Assembly (NCBI RefSeq): GCF_014323665.1
Contig: NZ_JABVEB010000008.1
Location: forward strand, 1 to 64,000
Direction: 5' to 3'
Origin: Actinomadura sp. HBU206391
Lineage (GTDB): Bacteria > Actinomycetota > Actinomycetes > Streptosporangiales > Streptosporangiaceae
DNA: 64,000 nt
How positions within the stretch are numbered: position 1 is the stretch's first letter; every line of letters begins with the position of its first letter. Of this stretch, positions 33,735 through 45,151 are shown one piece after another. A program made the position numbers and the translations under genes. The notes beneath the pieces are model-generated. The model searched no databases. It was not told where the DNA came from and saw only the letters and a program-made list of their open reading frames with translations.

Positions 33735-34196
33735 ATGAGGTGGCCGGTGGAAATGAGGTTCTCTCTAGCGCTACCGCGTGAAGCGCTCAGCATCCCGGTG
33801 ATACGCCGGGCACTTGGGGACGCACTGTACGGTCTGGGGGTCGCCCAGGAGTGCATCGCGGACATCCTCCTCGCGACTTCGGAGGCGTGCACCAACGTCA
33901 TCGAGCACGCCCAGACTTCAAGGGATTTCGAAGTCGACGCGTGCATCGACGAGAGCAACTGTGTGTTGAAGATCGTCGATCAGGGTCGTGGATTCCGTGA
34001 TGTTCCGACGCGCCGGCCGCACCCGGACGATGAGTCCGGACGCGGAATCAACATCATGCGCGCCCTGGTGGACGACGTCGACTTCGACAGCACTCCGGGC
34101 CAGGGCACGGTGGTCTCCCTGCACAAGCGGCTGACCTGGCAGGACGAGGCGCTGATCCGGCGCTTGGAGCGCGAACTGGTGCACAGCGGCAGGTAG
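33735..34196 (+). CDS. RsbW-like ATP-binding protein (anti-sigma factor kinase type)
   Basis: A 153-residue GHKL-fold protein. The N box reads LLATSEACTNVIEHA, G1 reads VLKIVDQGRGF, and G2 reads DDESGRGINIMRALVDDVDF. Short stand-alone GHKL proteins of this type are abundant in actinomycetes and act as anti-sigma factors or serine kinases for anti-anti-sigma partners. It sits between purS and purQ on the same strand with gaps of about 215 and 90 bp. No sigma or STAS partner gene is adjacent. The start is uncertain among an ATG at 33735, GTG at 33747 and ATG at 33753. Confidence 0.82.
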   Translation: MRWPVEMRFSLALPREALSIPVIRRALGDALYGLGVAQECIADILLATSEACTNVIEHAQTSRDFEVDACIDESNCVLKIVDQGRGFRDVPTRRPHPDDESGRGINIMRALVDDVDFDSTPGQGTVVSLHKRLTWQDEALIRRLERELVHSGR

Positions 34197-34285
34197 GTTA
34201 GATACCGACGCGGGGGGACCCTTGACCTGATACTGGCCTGCGATTGCGTCTGCCACCCGCCGCTGCGACGAGGAGACGGACAGTA

Positions 34286-34962
34286 ATGAGCACGGCCCGG
34301 GTGGGCGTCATCACATTCCCCGGTTCGCTGGACGACCGGGACGCCGTACGAGCCGTACGGCTGGCCGGAGGCGAACCGGTCGCACTGTGGCACGCGGACA
34401 AGGACCTACGAGGCGTCGACGCGGTGGTCCTGCCGGGGGGCTTCTCCTACGGCGACTACCTGAGGGCGGGCGCGATCGCCCGCTTCGCACCGCTCATGGA
34501 AGAACTGGTCCCCGCCGCGAGGGCGGGGCTGCCCGTGCTCGGCGTGTGCAACGGCTTCCAGATCCTGTGCGAGTCGCATCTGCTGCCCGGGGCGCTGCGG
34601 CCCAACGCGAGCCTGCACTTCGTGTGCCGGGACCAGCGGCTGCGCGTCGAGAACGCCGGCACGGCCTGGACCCAGGCTTACACCGAGGGCCAGGAACTCG
34701 TCATCCCGATCAAGAACCAGGACGGCTGCTACGTGGCCGATGAGGCCACTCTGGCCGAGCTCGAGGAGGGCGGCCGGGTCGTCGCGCGCTACCTCGACCT
34801 GAACCCCAACGGCTCCCTGAACGACATCGCCGCCATCTCCAACGAGGCCGGCAACGTCGTCGGGTTGATGCCGCATCCGGAGCACGCCGTGGAGACACTG
34901 ACCGGTCCGACGACCGACGGGCTGGGCTTCTTCACCTCGATCATCAAGGGATTGGTCAACGC

Positions 34963-34966
<4 letters not shown>
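34286..34966 (+). CDS. purQ: Phosphoribosylformylglycinamidine synthase subunit PurQ (glutaminase)
   Basis: A 226-residue class I glutamine amidotransferase. The catalytic cysteine is in [14 protein letters not shown], and the His/Glu pair in [11 protein letters not shown]. The start motif is [16 protein letters not shown]. It releases ammonia from glutamine for FGAM synthesis by PurL. The ATG follows a GAGGAGAC site. Its TGA stop overlaps the TTG start of purL (TTGA), so the two are translationally coupled. Confidence 0.95.
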
Positions 34967-37614
<2,648 letters not shown>

Positions 37615-37683
37615 CCCGGCCGGGAGCGGAGTCTCCGGCCGATGTACGGGGAGCCCGGCACAGAACGCGCACCCTGACCGGAG

Positions 37684-37724
37684 GAGGATCCCGGCGGCCC
37701 GCAGACGCGCCCCCCGGGATCCTC
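37684..37724. terminator. Bidirectional terminator between purL and phoX
   Basis: GAGGATCCCGG pairs with CCGGGATCCTC over 11 bp around a 19-nt loop. It stands in the 120-bp space between the convergent stops of purL and the PhoX gene. Confidence 0.65.
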
Positions 37725-37734
37725 TGCGCGGATG

Positions 37735-39813
37735 TCAGGCGCCGATGTCCTTGCCCTTGGTGTGCCAGACCGAGACCACGGACGGGCGCGGCTGGTCCCC
37801 GTCCGGCCAGCGGCTGAACCGGTTGTCCGGGCTCGCGCCGGTGGCCTCGCCCGGGTGCTGCACCGCCACGAAGACCGTCTTCTGGTCCTTGGTGATCAGC
37901 GGACCACAGGTCTCGCCGCCGAACGGCACCGTGAGGAACGCGCGCAGGTAGCCGCGCTCCGAACCTTCGAGCGGCATGGCGTACAGGCCGTCGTTTGCGA
38001 TCAGTGCCCGCGAGCTGTCGGTGGCGATCCAGAGGTTGCCGTCAGAGTCGAACGCCAGGTTGTCCGGGCTCGTGATCGGGCTGACCTTGGACTTGTCGAA
38101 CCCGGCGAAGTACGTCGACGGGTCGGCGGGGTCTCCACAGACCAGGGGGATGCTCCACGAGAACTTGGTCGCGCCGGCGTCATTGTGCCGCTCGACGATC
38201 TCCAGCACGTGGCCGTGCTTGTTCGACGCGCGCGGGTTGGCCTCGTCGGCCTGCGCCGCCGTGCGGTTGGCGTTGTTGGTGAGCGCGACGTAGATCGCGC
38301 CGGTCTTGGGGTTGCGCTCGATGTCCTCGGGCCGGTCCATCTTCGTGGCGCCGACCTTGTCCGCCGCGAGCCTGGTGTTGATGAGGACCTCGGCCGCGCT
38401 GAATCCGGGCACGAAGCTCTTGTTGCCGCGGACCAGCGGGATCCACTCGCCGGCTCCGTCGAACTCCTTGTCGGAGGGCAGTTTTCCGCTGCCGTCGATC
38501 TCAGCCGCTGGACTGTCGCCGGTGAACTTCGCGACGTAGAGCGTGCCGTCGTCGAGGAGGCTCAGGTTGTGCCGGTGCGAGCCCTTCTTGTAGCGCTCGG
38601 CCGACACGAACTTGTAGATGTAGTCGAAGCGCTCGTCGTCGCCGAGGTAAACGACCGCCCGGCCGTCTCGCGACAGTGAGCTGTTGGCCGCCTCGTGCTT
38701 GAACCGGCCGAGGTGGGTGCGCTTGCGCGGCACGAACTCCGGGTCGTACGGGTCGATCTCGACGACCCAGCCGAAGCGGTTGGCCTCGTGGGGATGCTTG
38801 GTGAGGTCGAAGCGCTCCTCGACCCGGTCCCATCGCCGGCTGCCGGACGGGATGGCCGTGGTCGTGCTGATGCCGTAGCGCTCGAGAGCCGGCTTGTCCG
38901 CCTCGGGTACGCCGTTGGCGTTGACGAAGTACTGGTTGAAGTTCTCTTCACCGGTGAGGATCGTGTCCCAGGGCGTGATCCCGCCGGAGCAGTTGTTCAG
39001 CATGCCCTTGACGCTGCGGCCGGTGGGGTCGGCGGCGGTGCGTAGCAGCGCGTGGCCGGCGGCCGGGCCGGTGAAGGCCATCTTGGTGCTCGCTGTGATC
39101 CGCCGGTTGTAGCGGCGGCGGCCCTTGGTGACCAGCTTCCAGCCGCCGGTGTGACCGGCCCGCTCGATCTCGACGATCGAGCCGCCGTGCGCCGCCAGCG
39201 CGATCTTGATCTGCTCCTCGGTGGCGGTGTCACCGCCCTTGTAGCCGCGGAACATCAGCTCTTCGTTGGTGTACTCGTGGTTGACCCACAGCAGCCCGCG
39301 GTCGCGCGTGAGGGGCAGGAACATCACGTAGTCGCAGTTGTAGCCGAACTGCCGCTCCTGTGCGGCGGCGGTCTGGCCATCGAAGGAGAACGCCGGAGCG
39401 CCGGGCACCACGGGATCGCCCCAGCGCACCACGACGGACGACTGGTACCCCGGAGGCACCTTCACGGCGTCTTCGCTGTTCGGGGCGATCGGGGTGAACC
39501 GCAGACGGGCGCCCGGACCGGCCCACCTGCTCCCACCGGCGGTCGAGGCCTGAGTGCGGGCGGCGGTGGCCGCCGACGCCGGTACGGCCATCGTCGCGCC
39601 GATCGCGAGCGCGCCGATCGCCCCGGTGCGGAGCATCCCCCGGCGGCTCACCTCAGCGGCGACCAGGTCACCGAAGTAGGGGTTGTCGCTGGTGTTCGGC
39701 ACAGGATGCGAGCATGCGTTGCCGCACCGATACTGGCACGTCATCGCACTCCGGCCGCCCGTGCGGGGCGCTGACAACAGCGGCAGCAGACGCTTCGAAG
39801 GGGGCTTGGCCAC
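37735..39813 (-). CDS. phoX: PhoX-family (DUF839) secreted alkaline phosphatase
   Basis: A 692-residue protein of the PhoX family, calcium/iron-dependent phosphatases exported folded by Tat. The twin-arginine signal is internal, near residues 56-80 (SRRGMLRTGAIGALAIGAT, then VPASA), behind an unusual N-terminal part with cysteines (YRCGNACSHPVPNTSDNPYF), as in other actinobacterial members. Core blocks include LLWVNHEYTNEELMF, GMLNNCSGGITPWDTILTGEENFNQYF and NLAFDSDGNLWIATD. The GTG start has an AGGAGGAGC site. A PHO box upstream predicts activation by PhoP at low phosphate. Confidence 0.92.
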   Translation of the reverse strand: MAKPPSKRLLPLLSAPRTGGRSAMTCQYRCGNACSHPVPNTSDNPYFGDLVAAEVSRRGMLRTGAIGALAIGATMAVPASAATAARTQASTAGGSRWAGPGARLRFTPIAPNSEDAVKVPPGYQSSVVVRWGDPVVPGAPAFSFDGQTAAAQERQFGYNCDYVMFLPLTRDRGLLWVNHEYTNEELMFRGYKGGDTATEEQIKIALAAHGGSIVEIERAGHTGGWKLVTKGRRRYNRRITASTKMAFTGPAAGHALLRTAADPTGRSVKGMLNNCSGGITPWDTILTGEENFNQYFVNANGVPEADKPALERYGISTTTAIPSGSRRWDRVEERFDLTKHPHEANRFGWVVEIDPYDPEFVPRKRTHLGRFKHEAANSSLSRDGRAVVYLGDDERFDYIYKFVSAERYKKGSHRHNLSLLDDGTLYVAKFTGDSPAAEIDGSGKLPSDKEFDGAGEWIPLVRGNKSFVPGFSAAEVLINTRLAADKVGATKMDRPEDIERNPKTGAIYVALTNNANRTAAQADEANPRASNKHGHVLEIVERHNDAGATKFSWSIPLVCGDPADPSTYFAGFDKSKVSPITSPDNLAFDSDGNLWIATDSSRALIANDGLYAMPLEGSERGYLRAFLTVPFGGETCGPLITKDQKTVFVAVQHPGEATGASPDNRFSRWPDGDQPRPSVVSVWHTKGKDIGA

Positions 39814-39858
39814 CGGGCTCCTCCTGGTACGTGGTCATTCGCCGTGAAGCTAGTGAAG

Positions 39859-39891
39859 CCATCAGATCACAGGACGAACACCAGGTGAACG
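39859..39891 (-). promoter_or_regulatory. PHO box (PhoP-binding direct repeats) upstream of phoX
   Basis: On the minus strand GTTCACCTGGT, GTTCGTCCTGT and a weaker GATCTGATGGC follow one another at exact 11-bp steps, ending 46 bp before the GTG. Streptomyces PhoP binds such 11-nt direct-repeat units (GTTCACC-type). The first two units match well. The gene family downstream, a phosphatase, supports the call. Confidence 0.8.
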
Positions 39892-39928
39892 GAGCGCGAC
39901 ACCTCCGATTTGTCCGCCCTTGGCCCGC

Positions 39929-40921
39929 TTAGAACATCGAGATGTGCACGTGGTCGAAGTGATTCGCGGTGATTCCGCCGCGGTTCTCCATCATCTTCCA
40001 GCCGGGACTGCGCATGTCGTAGATCCGCTGCTTCCAGATGACGTACATGATCCCGAGCCGGGAGGCGTTGGCGATGGCGTACGCGGCGACCTGGTCACCG
40101 TGCGCCTGCCGCGCGGCGGACGGCATGCTGCCGCCGGTGCTCTCCATGAAGTCGCACGCCCGGCCGCTGCCGTGCTCACCGGGGTCGCCGGGGCGCAGAC
40201 AACCGATCGTGGGGAACGGCCCGAACTCCCGGTCGATCGTCGTGCGCATGTTGACCGTACGGGCGGTGAGGCCGGACGCGCCGACCAGCGGGGACTCCGG
40301 CTTGTACTTGTTGATCAGCTTCTGGACGTTGGCCCGCTGCCGGTTCAGGTTCCCGATGGTGCGCTCGAGCTTCGCGATCTTCTCCTTGGCCTCCTTGCGC
40401 GACTGCTGCTCCTGCTGGATGAGCGTCTCGATCTGCTTCACCCGGGTGGAGTAGTTGTTGGACAGGTGGTTGGCCATGGTCGCGCCGTCGAGCACGTTCG
40501 ACGGGTCGTCGGTGGTCAGGATGACCACGGACGGCTCGATGCCGCTGGTCATGTACTGTGCCGCCGCGATCTGGGCGACCAGCGAGCGGGCTCCGATCAG
40601 TTCGCGCTTGAGCCCGTCTGACTTGCTGAGGGCCCGCTTCGCGGCCAGACGTGAGTCGCGGAGCTCCTGGAGTTCGCCGCGGTACTGCTTCTCCAGCTTC
40701 TTGATCTGGGAGGTCAGTTTGTCGACCTTGGCGGTGTCACCCGGGCTGGCCGCGGTCGGGAGGGTGGCTCCCGCCGTGGACGGCAGCAGGAGAAGTGTCC
40801 CGGTGATCGCGGCCAGGACCAGACCGGCCCGGCGCCGAAGGGCCTGCCTGGCGGTGCGGACACGGGGATCCGTACCCGCACGAGACATGCGTCGCGGCAT
40901 GGTGGAGCTGGGGGCCTCCAC
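39929..40921 (-). CDS. Exported coiled-coil protein with a D,D-peptidase-like C-terminal domain
   Basis: A 330-residue secreted or membrane-anchored protein. The signal segment spans about residues 30-52 (AGLVLAAITGTLLLLPSTAG, then ATLP). A coiled coil follows (DKLTSQIKKLEKQYRGELQELR and again around residues 160-205), as in PcsB/RipA-type regulators of cell-wall hydrolases. The C-terminal domain (ARACDFMESTGG, YVIWKQRIYDM, ITANHFDHVHISMF) keeps His/Asp residues resembling the M15/VanY-like metal site. The GTG start has a GAGGAGAAC site. The c-di-AMP riboswitch in its leader fits known control of actinomycete cell-wall remodelling genes. Confidence 0.82.
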   Translation of the reverse strand: MEAPSSTMPRRMSRAGTDPRVRTARQALRRRAGLVLAAITGTLLLLPSTAGATLPTAASPGDTAKVDKLTSQIKKLEKQYRGELQELRDSRLAAKRALSKSDGLKRELIGARSLVAQIAAAQYMTSGIEPSVVILTTDDPSNVLDGATMANHLSNNYSTRVKQIETLIQQEQQSRKEAKEKIAKLERTIGNLNRQRANVQKLINKYKPESPLVGASGLTARTVNMRTTIDREFGPFPTIGCLRPGDPGEHGSGRACDFMESTGGSMPSAARQAHGDQVAAYAIANASRLGIMYVIWKQRIYDMRSPGWKMMENRGGITANHFDHVHISMF

Positions 40922-40935
40922 ACGTTCTCCTCTCC

Positions 40936-41045
40936 TCGGACGCCTACCGGGTTAGCTGACGGGTTCGGGCCGGAGTCGCCCTATCGCGGTCGCCCGCGAA
41001 TTCACCCCGGGTGTTGTGGGTCCCCGGTCCCCGCCGCGACCGTCC
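40936..41045 (-). promoter_or_regulatory. ydaO/yuaA cyclic di-AMP riboswitch
   Basis: The leader of the coiled-coil gene carries the conserved blocks of this riboswitch in order on the minus strand: GGGGACCGGGGACCCAC, then CCCGGGGTGAAT, a GGGCGACCGCGATAGGGCGA part, and finally CCCGAACCCGTCAGCTAACC followed by GGTAGGCGTC. The last block lies just before the ribosome site, so switching could block expression. Cell-wall hydrolase genes (such as rpfA) are its best-known actinomycete targets, normally shut off when c-di-AMP is bound. The 5' boundary is approximate. Confidence 0.88.
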
Positions 41046-41236
41046 TGGCCCGCGTCGGGATTCGGCGGTCCGGCCGGTCTCGCTCCCGGCTGGGTGCGTA
41101 TCACCGACCGAATCTCCATGAACTGTAAGGAAACATCCTGCACTTGGCCAAGAGTAGCCCCGTACGCCACAAAGCTGTGTCGAAAGACCCCGCTTCACTG
41201 GCGGCACGGTGGTGATCCGGAACAACGTGAGCCGGG

Positions 41237-42406
41237 TCAAAGGGTGCTCTTGTAGATGAGCCGGTTGGGTGTGCCGGTCGGCAGCTTCTTGACCCTGTTC
41301 TTGGTGGCGTTGTCGCTCATCCACTTCTGGATGGTGGGGAAGGACGCCTCGCCCTTGGCGGACTTGTAGAGCGCCGCGACGCCGGCCACGTACGGCGACG
41401 CCATGGACGTCCCGCTCATCGACTGGTGCGCCGTGGGACCGCCGATGTAGGTCGACCAGATGCTGGAGCCGGGCGCCTGCATGTCGACGCACGAGCCGTA
41501 GTTCGAGAAGGACGCGCGGGTGTCGTTGGAGATGGTCGCGCCGACCGCCTCGACCCAGCCCGCGCTGGCGGGGGACCCGTTGCAGGCCTTGGTGTTGTCG
41601 TTGCCGGCCGCGACCGCGAGGAACACGCCGGACTTCGACAGGTTGGTGACCGCCGTGTTCAACGCGGTGGACTTGGAGCCGCCGAGGGACATGTTGGCGA
41701 CCGCCGGCTTCTCGGCGTTCCGCTGCACCCAGTTCACCGCAGTGATGATCTTGGAGTAGGGCGCGGTGCCGTCGCAGTCGAGCGCCCGCACGCCCCAGAG
41801 CTTCACGGTCTTGGCCACGCCGTAGGTCTTCGAGCCGATGATGCCCGCCACGTGCGTGCCGTGCCCATTGCAGTCCTGGCCGTCGCCGCCGAGCGCGTCG
41901 TAGGCAACCTTGGCCCGCCCGCCGAAATCGGCGTGGCCGGGGTAGATGCCGGTGTCGATGACGTACGCGTTGACCCCGGTGCCGCTGGCCTTGTAGGTGT
42001 ACGACTTCGACAGCGGCAGGGGGCCCTCGTCGATGCGGTCGAGCCCCCACGGCAGCGGGCTGCGCTGCGTCGTGCTGATCTTGGCGATCTGGTCCTGCTC
42101 GATGGCGGCGACGGCGGGGTCGCGGCGCAGCCGGTTCAACTGCTCCGAGTTGAGCTTGGCGGCGAAGCCGTTGAGGACCTTGTCGAAGCGCTGCAGGGTC
42201 GCGATCCGGCCTTGGCTCGCCGTGGTCGGCACCGAGGCTCCGCGCTTGAGGGTGACGATGTACTGCCCTGGGATCGCAGCCTCATCGTCAGCGGCCGCCA
42301 CCTGGACCAGCCGGGGCCCCTGAGAGGCGACGAAGACGGTCGTCGCCACCCCTACGGACGCCGCGACCGCACTGGCGATGAGAAGCCTTCGGGATGCTGC
42401 CCTCAA
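41237..42406 (-). CDS. Secreted subtilisin-like serine protease (S8, proteinase K type)
   Basis: A 389-residue preproprotease. A signal segment (about residues 7-29) is followed by an I9 inhibitor propeptide (PGQYIVTLKRGASVP to about residue 109) and the S8 domain. The triad is intact: D151 in VIDTGIY, H182 in NGHGTHVAG and S334 in SGTSMASP, with oxyanion N269. It should mature by self-cleavage outside the cell. The start is TTG, with AAGGAGAG about ten bases upstream; a three-codon ATG frame (ATGACCTGTTGA) lies between them and overlaps this TTG. That mini-frame could tune translation. No C-terminal extra domain is present. Confidence 0.92.
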   Translation of the reverse strand: MRAASRRLLIASAVAASVGVATTVFVASQGPRLVQVAAADDEAAIPGQYIVTLKRGASVPTTASQGRIATLQRFDKVLNGFAAKLNSEQLNRLRRDPAVAAIEQDQIAKISTTQRSPLPWGLDRIDEGPLPLSKSYTYKASGTGVNAYVIDTGIYPGHADFGGRAKVAYDALGGDGQDCNGHGTHVAGIIGSKTYGVAKTVKLWGVRALDCDGTAPYSKIITAVNWVQRNAEKPAVANMSLGGSKSTALNTAVTNLSKSGVFLAVAAGNDNTKACNGSPASAGWVEAVGATISNDTRASFSNYGSCVDMQAPGSSIWSTYIGGPTAHQSMSGTSMASPYVAGVAALYKSAKGEASFPTIQKWMSDNATKNRVKKLPTGTPNRLIYKSTL

Positions 42407-42563
42407 CAGGTCATCTCTCCTTGGCTCGGGGGGAGGACGCCGCTGAAGGGCGACCGCCCGCTCACACTCGCAAAGGAGAAGGTTAGTGGACCTTTTACCT
42501 ATATGAGGGGAAATCTTGGACAGAGCAGGCCAAATTGCTTTGCGTCAGGAGCCGCTCGCCGGG

Positions 42564-44084
42564 CTAACCGGCATTGAGCGTGGCCCGGTAGGACAGGGTC
42601 GTCCCGCGCTTCGACCACACGAAGCCCAGCGTCCCGTCGGCGCCCCTCGTCACGGTGACGGTTCCCCCGTCGGTGCAGGGACGGTCGATCGCCAGCGTCA
42701 TGATGAGGCGGCTCTGGGTGCCCCTGGTCAGCGTCAGGGTGCCGTCGCAGCCGGTCGGCGGTGGATAGACGGCCTGCGCGGTGGTCTGCCCGGTCGTGAA
42801 GGTCACTTCGATCGGGAAGCGGGCGCCGCGCTGGTTCGTGGCCGTCCCCCGCCAGGTGCCGTTGAACCCGGCGGGCACGCTGTCGACCGGTTCGTCGCTC
42901 GGTGCGGACGGCGTCCGGCTCGCCGAGGTCCGCTCTCCGGCATCGCCGCCCAGTTGCGGGCGCAGCACCAGGACGATCAGGGCCACGCCGACCAGCACGC
43001 CGACGACCACGGCGGCGATGACGCCGAGCATGCGGTTGTCGCGGCCCCCGGGAGTCGTGGTGGCGGCCGGCTCGGTGGTGAACTGCGGCCACGGCTCGTC
43101 GGCGTTCCCGGGCGCGGTGCCCGGCAGGTCCCCGGCCGGGAACTCCGCGGGCGACATGGGCAGGAAGGCGGTGTCGGAGTGCGAGGGAGCCATATCGGCG
43201 GCGTACGAGGGCGCGGGAACCTCCGCCGCCTGTTCCAAGGCCGTCGCCGCCATGGCCGCCATCGAGCCGGGGAGCCCCGGCAGGTCGAGCAGGTGATCGA
43301 CGATCTGCAGGGCGTCCGGCCGGCGCGCCATGTCCTTGGAGAGCGCCTGGGCGGCGATGTCCCGGAGCGACTCGGGCAGCGCCTGCAGATCGGGCTCCTC
43401 GTGGAGCATCCGCTGCATCACGTCCGAGGCGGCGCCCTCGCCGAAGGCGGCGCGACCGGTCGCCGCGAAGAGCAGGGTCATGGCCCATGCGAACACGTCG
43501 GCCGATGGCCCCACCTCCGCCCCGGTGAGCTGTTCGGGCGCCATGAAGGCAGGCGTGCCGATCATGTGCCCGGTGGCCGTGGTGGTGGAGTCGAGCGCGC
43601 GGGCGAGACCGAAGTCGGTCACGTACGATCCGTCGGGGCTGAGCAGCACGTTGGCGGGCTTCAGATCCCGATGGACGACACCGGACCGGTGGATCGCGGT
43701 CAGCGCGATCGCGGTGCCCATCGCGAGCCGTTCGAGGACGTGCCCGCCCCGTGGGCCCTCGTCGATGACGAGCCGGCGCAGTGAGGGCCCGTCGACGTAC
43801 GCGCTCACCACGAACGGCCGGTCCCCCGCCACGCCGGCGTCCAGGACCTGGGCCGTGCACAGGCCGGCGACCCGCCGGACGGGTTCCAGCTCACCGATGA
43901 AGCGGAGCCGCGCGGTCGGCTCGTTCATCAGCTGGGCGTGCAGCAGCTTGACCGCGACGGACCCGCCCGCCCCATCGCCGCCCAGGAAGACCACGCCCTG
44001 GTCGCCCTGGCCGAGCCGTCCCTGGAGCCCGTATTCGCCGAGCCGGTAGGGGTCATCTGGGTTGAGGGGCCGGGCGCCGGTCAT
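42564..44084 (-). CDS. Membrane-bound Ser/Thr protein kinase with extracellular domain
   Basis: A 506-residue PknB-type kinase. The Gly-rich loop GRLGQGDQGVVFLG, the lysine K46, HRDLKPANVL (138-147), DFG (157-159) and APE (182-184) are present, so it should be active. A Pro/Ala-rich juxtamembrane part, a single membrane span at about 352-374 and an outside domain of about 130 residues (FNGTWRGTATNQRG, with cysteines in TGCDGTLTL and RPCTDGG) follow. No PASTA repeats are seen; the outer domain resembles small beta-barrel sensor modules with unknown ligand. The ATG has a GAGGAGG site. Confidence 0.9.
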   Translation of the reverse strand: MTGARPLNPDDPYRLGEYGLQGRLGQGDQGVVFLGGDGAGGSVAVKLLHAQLMNEPTARLRFIGELEPVRRVAGLCTAQVLDAGVAGDRPFVVSAYVDGPSLRRLVIDEGPRGGHVLERLAMGTAIALTAIHRSGVVHRDLKPANVLLSPDGSYVTDFGLARALDSTTTATGHMIGTPAFMAPEQLTGAEVGPSADVFAWAMTLLFAATGRAAFGEGAASDVMQRMLHEEPDLQALPESLRDIAAQALSKDMARRPDALQIVDHLLDLPGLPGSMAAMAATALEQAAEVPAPSYAADMAPSHSDTAFLPMSPAEFPAGDLPGTAPGNADEPWPQFTTEPAATTTPGGRDNRMLGVIAAVVVGVLVGVALIVLVLRPQLGGDAGERTSASRTPSAPSDEPVDSVPAGFNGTWRGTATNQRGARFPIEVTFTTGQTTAQAVYPPPTGCDGTLTLTRGTQSRLIMTLAIDRPCTDGGTVTVTRGADGTLGFVWSKRGTTLSYRATLNAG

Positions 44085-44174
44085 CCGAAACCTCCTCGGG
44101 GGCGGTGATCTTCGCGGCCTGTTCGGCTGACACCCTACTTTTAACCGGGCCTGGTGCAGGTAACGTCGGTGCGG

Positions 44175-44612
44175 ATGTCTCGATCTCAGCTGACTCGCGC
44201 CGTGCTCGACGCGCAGTTCGCCGCGCTCGGCCGGCCGCCGTACGCCGGACCGGACGATCCCGTGGCACTGCGCCGCGGCTGCCTCGACGCCGTGCTGGCC
44301 GCCCGCGAGTCCGGTGCCGAGCCGCAGCGCGCCGTGCTCAAGGGCGCCGTACGGTTCCTGCTGGACCTTCTGGTCGCGATCGCACCGGGCAGGTCGGTGG
44401 AGGTACGGGTCCCTCCCTACGCCGCCGTGCAGTGCGTCGAGGGACCGCGCCACACCCGGGGCACGCCGCCCAATGTGGTGGAGATGGACGCGACCACGTG
44501 GATCGGGCTCGCCACGGGCGGTGTGGACTGGACGGACGCCGTCGAGAACGGCGCGGTGCGGGCCAGCGGCGCACGCGCCGACCTGCGGGAGTACCTCCCC
44601 CTCCGCCCCTGA
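44175..44612 (+). CDS. Sterol-carrier-family (SCP2-like) protein
   Basis: A 145-residue protein of the actinobacterial 'sterol carrier family'. It starts MSRSQLTRAVLDAQFAALG, has helical GAVRFLLDLLVAIAPG, then the beta-rich SCP2-like part EVRVPPYAAVQCVEG, and the motif PPNVVEMDATTWIGLATGGVDW, ending with ASGARADLREYLPL. It usually lies near purF in actinomycetes, as here. The function is unknown; lipid or hydrophobic-ligand binding is inferred from the fold. An in-frame GTG 21 bases upstream with a TACTTT hexamer before it is an alternative leaderless start. Confidence 0.8.
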   Translation: MSRSQLTRAVLDAQFAALGRPPYAGPDDPVALRRGCLDAVLAARESGAEPQRAVLKGAVRFLLDLLVAIAPGRSVEVRVPPYAAVQCVEGPRHTRGTPPNVVEMDATTWIGLATGGVDWTDAVENGAVRASGARADLREYLPLRP

Positions 44613-44648
44613 TCCCGATCGGCGACCGGTCGGCGATCAGGTTCCCGG

Positions 44649-45020
44649 TTACACCCCTGGCCTCGCGCTGCTCTGCACGAACGGGAACTCCCGCTCGATG
44701 CAGCGGTCACGCGACAGCGCGTCCGGGTAATCGGCGGCGTCACCGCACTTGGCGGCCTGGCTGACCAGCCAGACGATCACCGTTGTGCCGAGGATGAGGG
44801 CCACCGCCGAGGCCACGATGCCCGCGATGGCGAGGTCGCGTTCGGCGCCCCGGAGCAGGGCGGTGATGCCCAGGGCCAGGCCGGCGACACCGAGGAGCAG
44901 GCCGAGGCCGCAGATCGCGAGTGCAGGAATCCCGGCCAGCCCCAGGACCAGTGAGGCCACGGCCAGCCCACGCCACCGCGTGGGCGCGGCCCCATGGGTC
45001 CGGTAGCCGGGCAACGTCAT
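44649..45020 (-). CDS. Small DUF4190-type membrane protein
   Basis: A 123-residue membrane protein with two hydrophobic stretches arranged as in DUF4190 proteins: LAVASLVLGLAGIPALAICG, then GVAGLALGITALLRGAERDLAIAGIVASAVALILG. A third hydrophobic part (TTVIVWLVSQAAKC) leads to a short outside tail with two cysteines (AKCGDA and DRCIER). The AGGAGGAC site sets the ATG at 45020. It is divergent from purF. Function unknown. Confidence 0.75.
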   Translation of the reverse strand: MTLPGYRTHGAAPTRWRGLAVASLVLGLAGIPALAICGLGLLLGVAGLALGITALLRGAERDLAIAGIVASAVALILGTTVIVWLVSQAAKCGDAADYPDALSRDRCIEREFPFVQSSARPGV

Positions 45021-45138
45021 GCGGGTCCTCCTGCGGGGCGCGTCCTCGAGCGTGGCCATCCCAAGGTTTTCGCGCCCGTGGCACGGCGTACGGCACCCGC
45101 AGGCAAAAGTCGGTTAATGAAGCACCAGGTAGTGCGCC

Positions 45139-45151
45139 TAGACTGGGGTAG
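45139..45151 (+). promoter_or_regulatory. Likely leaderless promoter of purF
   Basis: TAGACT (45139-45144) ends six bases before the GTG start of purF, and no ribosome site lies between. GGTAGTGC occurs twice, just before and after the -10 element (45129-45136 and 45147-45154), and may be a regulator half-site. A -35 element is not obvious; TTAATG at 45114 is 19 bp away. Confidence 0.5.
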
